Of a stretch of 64,000 nt of DNA, positions 58,721 through 64,000 are shown one piece after another. A program made the position numbers and the translations under genes. Within the stretch, counting starts at the first letter, position 1, and each line of letters begins with the position of its first letter. The stretch comes from Coffea arabica (taxonomy: Eukaryota; Streptophyta; Magnoliopsida; Gentianales; Rubiaceae): the NCBI RefSeq assembly GCF_036785885.1, contig NC_092317.1:37561329-37625328 (forward strand), in the 5' to 3' direction. The notes beneath the pieces are model-generated. The model was given only the letters and a program-made list of their open reading frames with translations, did not search any database and had not been told where the DNA came from.

Positions 58721-60317
58721 AAATTATTAACATAACTACACAATAACACATAATTTAAAATTATCTTCAACCATAGCAATATCACACAAATTTTGAGACT
58801 TAATGAAACCATTATGTGTAAAATTATTTTGGCATGAATGGCTAATGAATATAGTTTAGAAGCATCCTTGAAATTTATTTTAGCTACAAGAAAGAATGCT
58901 CATTCTTGTACTCCGGTACTCATGAAATGAAGTACACGATAATAATTCCTTAATATCAACAAAAACATTGTTAAATAACTTATTCATTTTTACTAATTTT
59001 TGTACTTTGATAAATCAAACACCAAAACATAGATGTTAGCTGCTCAAAATCAAACTTAATTCCTAAAGAAAAGAGAGTTAAATAATTTAATATAAACAAT
59101 TAACAATAAAGCAAACTATAGCTAGATGTACAATTCGTAGACCAATTCTTATATATTATAACTCACTTACTAAAAGGAATAGCATTTTTTCTATATAGTA
59201 AATTATTATCGCACATTTGTAAATAACAACAACACCAAAATAATTCTGCAAATCAACCAATCAAAACAAACCAAATTAAGTAGGAGAAGAACAAAGCATA
59301 CCTCCTTAATTATCTAGAGCCAAAAAAAAAGGAAAAGAAGCAGAAGAAATAACAAAATATTGAACAATAGCTGCATTTTAAAAGAAAAAAAAAGGAAATT
59401 GAAGAAAAAGAATTCCAATCATATTGTAGTCGTGATTCTCGATATTAAAACATGAAAAACTGAAGAAGGAGAAGCATGCGAATCACTTTATAGTTATGAT
59501 TGCAATGGGTAAGAAACAATTAAATCTTGTTATGAACAATAAATTTATCTCAATTTCATACTTGCATTACATTCTTGTACAATTTTCATAACCAAATTAA
59601 GAATCTGATCATCATATAACAAAGGGTATCATACTCAAATCGTTCTGAAACGCGTATTACAGATTTGTACAGTTAGTTCAACTGTTTGTATTCTATTTCA
59701 ACTCTTCTTGTGTTATCCCAAAATACGACGGACGAAAATTTTTCAAGAGCCACATAAACAACTCCTTTTTATATATTATATATATACATATATATAGGAT
59801 ACTTTTATTTATTGTTTTCAAAATTCTCAATTTTTCTTTCTTTCATTTTTTTTTTGTCAGCAAAAATATACAGACCCAATTAGACTAAGAGAGTATTTTG
59901 ACACAACCCTTAAATTTTTTTGACTACAAATGAAATTTGAACCCTCATCTACAGTTCAAGGAGGGACTTAAACCCCTTCCTGGTGACCATTGACCCATTG
60001 GCCAGTGGTTAATTTTTCTTTCTTCCTGGATTCCAAAACAAGTAAACAATGGGAAACATTCTTGGGAATTGTAAAACACTCCCCAACATTTCTCAAATCT
60101 CTCGCGGTCAACGCACACTCCCCCATCACGCCCGCTCACTTCCCTCCTGAACCCCAAAACTATAAATAAATAAATAAAAATGCCAATTTTAATCATTTCC
60201 TTATCAACCATAACATCTGCACGTGTCAGCCGAAAAGTCCCCTTAATTCTTCTCCTCCAAACACATATTATTAGCAATAAAAAATCCGTAATTATTTTCT
60301 TTTTATTAAATAATCCG
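58721..60317. other. AT-rich intergenic stretch upstream of the PHD gene
   Basis: No gene. Low-complexity TA runs lie at 59770-59797. A SINE-like fragment (59930-60010) is listed separately. Confidence 0.6.
59930..60010 (-). mobile_element. tRNA-type SINE-like fragment
   Basis: On the minus strand TGGCCAATGGG (59994-60004) fits the pol III A box and GGTTCAAATTTC (59932-59943) a B box, in the right order, about 50 bp apart. No target duplication was established. Confidence 0.4.
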
Positions 60318-60326
60318 TATATAAAT
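60318..60326 (+). promoter_or_regulatory. Candidate TATA box of the PHD gene
   Basis: TATATAAAT lies about 280 bp before the start codon and upstream of a CT/CA-rich leader. A start of transcription near 60350 would fit plant spacing. The sequence is in AT-rich DNA, so chance is possible. Confidence 0.35.
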
Positions 60327-60479
60327 CATCATTCAGCAGCTACCAATTATTAAATAATTATTACTAAATATTTCCAGGTCAAATTAATGTCAATAATTGT
60401 TTGTTTGTCCACTTGGACTCGATTTGGACCCTTTTCAACCTCGTCTGGTCCCTTTCTGTCTTCTGTTCTCTCTTTAAAA

Positions 60480-60532
60480 ACGCTCTCTCTCTCTATCTCT
60501 CTCTCTCACACACACACAAACACACACACAGA
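60480..60532 (+). repeat. CT then CA microsatellite in the 5' leader
   Basis: A (CT)n run is followed by (CA)n, ending about 70 bp before the ATG of the PHD gene. Pyrimidine-rich leaders are common in plant 5' UTRs. Confidence 0.85.
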
Positions 60533-60599
60533 GCACACTGCTACCACACTCCAAGCAGTCGCACAGTCTCCAAAGAAAGAACCCTTGTCAAAGAGAAAC

Positions 60600-63500
60600 A
60601 TGGAGGACCAGCAACCAACAGCAGAGGCCCACCGGGTAAATATGTCTGCTATTAAGTATTATGCATTTGTTATTTAATGGAAAAATGAAAAAGGCTTACT
60701 TTTTTAACCAATATCCGGCATTGTATTCCACAAGTTAGTGTAAAAGATAGTTTTGCTAGTAGTTTGTTGTTTCCTGGGGCCTGCATAATCACATTGTTTA
60801 TTGTTGCTCCATGATGCTTTTGGGGTAGTGGGTTTTGTTGAATGCTGGGGTTTATGTACGGATCAAACATGGCATTGTACGGTAACATTTGGGGGTTTGA
60901 GTAGTTGGTCCTCATGTGGTCTTCCGTCGTGGAGAGCTGACCAATGGCAAAATCAAAAGTTGTTTTTCCTGGTTTTTTGTGAATATTTATATGGTTAGGT
61001 TACTTTTCTTTGTTTTCACATTTCTTTGTTTTTTTTTTTTTTTTAGGTGGAGATGGGCATTTCATTCCTACTTTTTAAAAATATTTTTTTTCTTTTACTA
61101 CTTGTGTTTAATGAAATGGGATTTTATTTAATGCTCTGTATCAGTGGTTTAGATTGTTGTTACCTATTTCTTCTGTTAGGTATATTACTTTGATAGGAGG
61201 TTGGAACCATGTGATTTTTTTTTTTCGGTGAAAAACAACCCATTTGGTTTCTGCTGAATAGGTATCCCTGTAGTTTTTTCTGCTTTGTCTTTTTAAGTAA
61301 ATTTGCTAACTTTAGAGGTTTTAAACTGAAAGGCATTAAAATGGGGTATTTGAGGTTTGTTGGTGAATGTTGAACCAAAAGAAAAGGATAACATACAAAA
61401 TACTCATTTTATAAAATATAAAGGAAAAGAAAATTTTGTCATTTTAGCACTGCATTTTGTGTAACTTTGGCTCATTTGATTTGTAGAAAGTTCTTAATTT
61501 CAGCTCTAAATCTCACATGAAATGATCAATGTACCATTCTGGAATTTGGTACTATTGGGATGTTAAACAAATTTTGGTGATTGATCACTGCCCTTGCATA
61601 AAGAACTTCGAGAAAAGCTTGCGCAAATAGGAACTTTGAAAGTAGAGGGACTATCAAGGTGCAGTTTTTATTCAGAAAAAATTCCTTGAATATCTTGTTT
61701 GATATGAAGTCATTCATCATCTACCTAGTGATAAAATGTACACAATTGCAAGACCTAAAAGTTGTATAAAACTTTTTGGACATGTGTGCAGAGGAAGTGC
61801 AGATATTACAAGCTTGTTGTATTGAATGACTGGCAACAAAGACAAATGATATATATTGCCATATCAATTAGTAAATGGTTTGGTATAGTCTTCGAGTAAA
61901 TGAATAATTTTTTGAAGTTATTAATTTCAGTACATGAATGCTGTCAGTATTTGGCATTGAAGGGGGGAAAAGATATTCTTTTGTAATTTTGCGGATTTTA
62001 TGAGATAATGTACTACAAGTTTCTACGTAGGATATGAAGTACTGAAACTGCATTTTAGTTTAACTTGGCTAGTCTTTTATGTAGTAAATTGAAAGTGAAA
62101 AGAAAAATGAGTTTTTTGGAGGTTATGTAGCCTACCCTTTTAGCATGCCAAATTGCTATTGCCCTATGTTTCAGAATGACCACCTGCCATTAGCAAGTAG
62201 TAAGATCCCCCATTGCTGTTGTATAGGAAAAGCCTGGAGTTTGCATTGTCTGTATTATATTATATTATTAAATAAGTGAAAGATAAATGTTCTCTCTAGC
62301 CTGTATGCAGACAAGTAATATAACTAAAAGAATAGAAGACTTTAATTAGTCCCTATTTGTTTTTTGACAAAATGAGAGTTGCTTTGACTGTGTAAAGATG
62401 ATAGCAAATCAGTGTGGTCATTTATCTAAATCTGGATAATCTCCTACAGCTTCATTTGTTGACCTCCAGTCCACCATCACACATCAAAGTCATTATCAGT
62501 ACCCAGTCTTGGTGCCTAAGATGTCCATTTTTCTTTTTTCTTTTTTTTTTTTTAACTGGGATTGTCTTCTTGTAGTTTATGTAAAAGAATCAGATGGTGG
62601 AAATCAAAACCTTCAACTTTGTGTACTGTGCATTGTCTTCTTTTATTCTTTTGTTTAGTAATTTTGTTGTAGTTTCAACATTCCTATTGTGTCTTTTTTT
62701 GTTTGGTTCATTTTGGCTTCTAATACACATGAGAAATATTTTGGTATTACGGAGCAGTTCCTTTGCTGATGATCCAGGCCCTCATGTAAGGACGAATCCT
62801 AGAACAATTTGACTTGTGTGCATATGTTGGAAGTACATAAATAAGATAAAGGCATTTATTGGAAGTGGTTTATCAAACTACCATCACCATAACAGCTTCA
62901 GTTATGTTTTAAGCAAGACTAGTTTTGTTGAATTTTTATGACATATGAATCCTAAGTGACCTTGGAATTTGTTGAGTTCAAGAACAGTGTATTACTTTTA
63001 TAATCTTTTTGTACAAAGAAGTTCACGTATTACTTGCTTTAAAATAAAGAGGCAGTTTGGTATTGCTCACTGTAGCATTTGATGAATGAGTCAGTCAAGT
63101 TTTTGGTAATATTGGTCACTGTTTGAGTCTCTGCTTTGAGTTGAGAAAAAAACAAAGTCAAAATGGTTTTGGGTAGATTCTCTATATTTTGATTTTCCTT
63201 TACTTTTTATTTGTAGAACCTTTTAGTGGTCATGCTGGAGGATCCTATAGCTTGTACAGAAGATAATGGACCTACCATTGCACCAATTGGTCCATGGTTG
63301 AACAATTAACCATTGCATTTTATACTAATCTTGGTAGTTCTTATCATAAGAGTTGAATCCCAATATTATGAATTTCATCACTTATATGGAGAAAAATGTA
63401 TAGATAGCATTGTGAATCTCTTACACTGTTGGTTTGAAAATTGCTTCTTGTTCTGAGCACTAACTGTCCATTTAGTGCCAAAACCTTTCATAAACCAACA

Positions 63501-64000
63501 TACATTAATAAGTAATCTGAAAATTTTCTGTCCCAATCTGTAGGAGAAGTGTTGTGATATCTGTGGTGACATAGGTGTCAGTGATGCAATTCAAACTTGC
63601 CCTCAATGCAAAATTTCTTGTGAACACATGTAAGATCTCACACTCTCTCTCTATCCCCATCCCTTGTAAATAAAGATATATCTCTGTCTTTGTATCTTTT
63701 GGACATTTACCTATATACTGTTGCATGTGAAGTTTGCAAGTTCATTTGTTGCAAACAATGATTTTCTTATTTTTGTTACAAACACACTGCATCTTGCCAC
63801 CATAAATTCCTTTCCAGTTTTTTAAAGCCACTTTATATATAATTCAAAATGCCAGTGGATATAATGCATGGTTCATTATGCCTTCTGCAATTGCGAGCTC
63901 TGATATTGTTTTAAATTTAAGTTAGTATAATCTTGTGCTTCTTCTTTTGCAAGTTACTGCATGCGTGGCTCTGTGGTGATGCTTTCTCCAAAAGATTGGT
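60600..64000 (+). CDS. PHD-finger protein, 5' part (runs off the window)
   Basis: Three exons can be placed: 60600-60635 (MEDQQPTAEAHR, gt donor), 63544-63629 (EKCCDICGDIGVSDAIQTCP, QCKISCEH) and 63954 onward (YCMRGSVVMLSPKDW to the edge). They join in frame and give a PHD zinc finger: C..C in CDIC, C..C in CPQC, His in CEH, then YC. The remaining Cys pair lies beyond the window. PHD fingers read histone tails. The CDICGD...EHxYCM pattern recalls plant PHD proteins of the AIPP2/EDM2-partner type, but this is a resemblance only. The first intron is 2.9 kb. This is the only host gene in the window that looks intact and ordinary. Confidence 0.82.
60636..63543 (+). other. First intron of the PHD gene
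   Basis: 2.9 kb, T-rich on the plus strand as expected for a plant intron, with several poly-T runs. No embedded gene or element end was recognised. Confidence 0.7.
63630..63953 (+). other. Second intron of the PHD gene
   Basis: Bounded by gtaaga and a ttgcaag acceptor. T-rich, with a short CT run at 63642-63654. Nothing else is seen. Confidence 0.75.

Noticed and set aside
59770..59800. TATA box for a gene at 59.8 kb
   Set aside because: It is a long TA microsatellite with no coding sequence downstream.
60387..60677. 96-residue open frame starting in the leader of the PHD gene
   Set aside because: It begins upstream of the CT/CA microsatellite and reads through the exon-1 splice donor; the downstream ATG joins in phase with a real PHD finger.

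Overview
This window is plant nuclear DNA, most likely from a eudicot. It is AT-rich and dominated by transposable elements: Mutator-like elements (MULEs), solo LTRs, a Helitron-like element, SINE-like pieces and a hAT MITE. Plant-type introns, a plant PHD-finger gene and calreticulin exons fit this. There is no sign of a prokaryotic operon, phage, CRISPR or organellar DNA. Only one ordinary host gene is visible, the 5' part of a PHD-finger gene at the right edge (60600 to the end).

Left third (1-25 kb): a long imperfect inverted duplication. Arm 1 runs from before base 1 to 11593 and arm 2 from 15435 to at least 21296, with a 3.84-kb spacer. Both arms carry the N-terminal part of a transposon-borne Ulp1-type (C48 peptidase) gene. 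A long solo LTR inserted before the duplication is present in both arms (1-982 minus; 20368-24484 plus). Arm 1 alone later gained a solo LTR (1490-6549), itself split by another solo LTR (3183-6324). The spacer holds a 1.1-kb solo LTR with a degenerate CGGACGTCCG array.

25-35.6 kb: the protease half of the arm-2 Ulp1 gene, split by a 6.9-kb Helitron-like insertion that carries both ends of a calreticulin gene plus exons of an unidentified gene. The Ulp1 exon after the insertion is partly duplicated and followed by a tandem tRNA-type SINE. A broken GRF-zinc-finger/coiled-coil/transmembrane gene follows.

35.7-41.8 kb: a young, apparently complete MULE of 6025 bp. It has 249-bp terminal inverted repeats differing at about one base, a perfect 9-bp target duplication, an intact multi-exon transposase, and a second small gene for a GRF-zinc-finger protein with a C-terminal membrane anchor. 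The second gene has the same architecture as the broken gene just outside the element.

43.5-58.7 kb: a decayed FAR1-like transposase; a 4.1-kb MULE-type element carrying a degenerate plant-mobile-domain gene; a further solo LTR; a MULE-type MITE; and a hAT MITE with a perfect 8-bp target duplication. The sequence from there to the PHD gene is AT-rich and noncoding.

All boundaries and family names come from reading the sequence by eye. Nothing was searched against a database.
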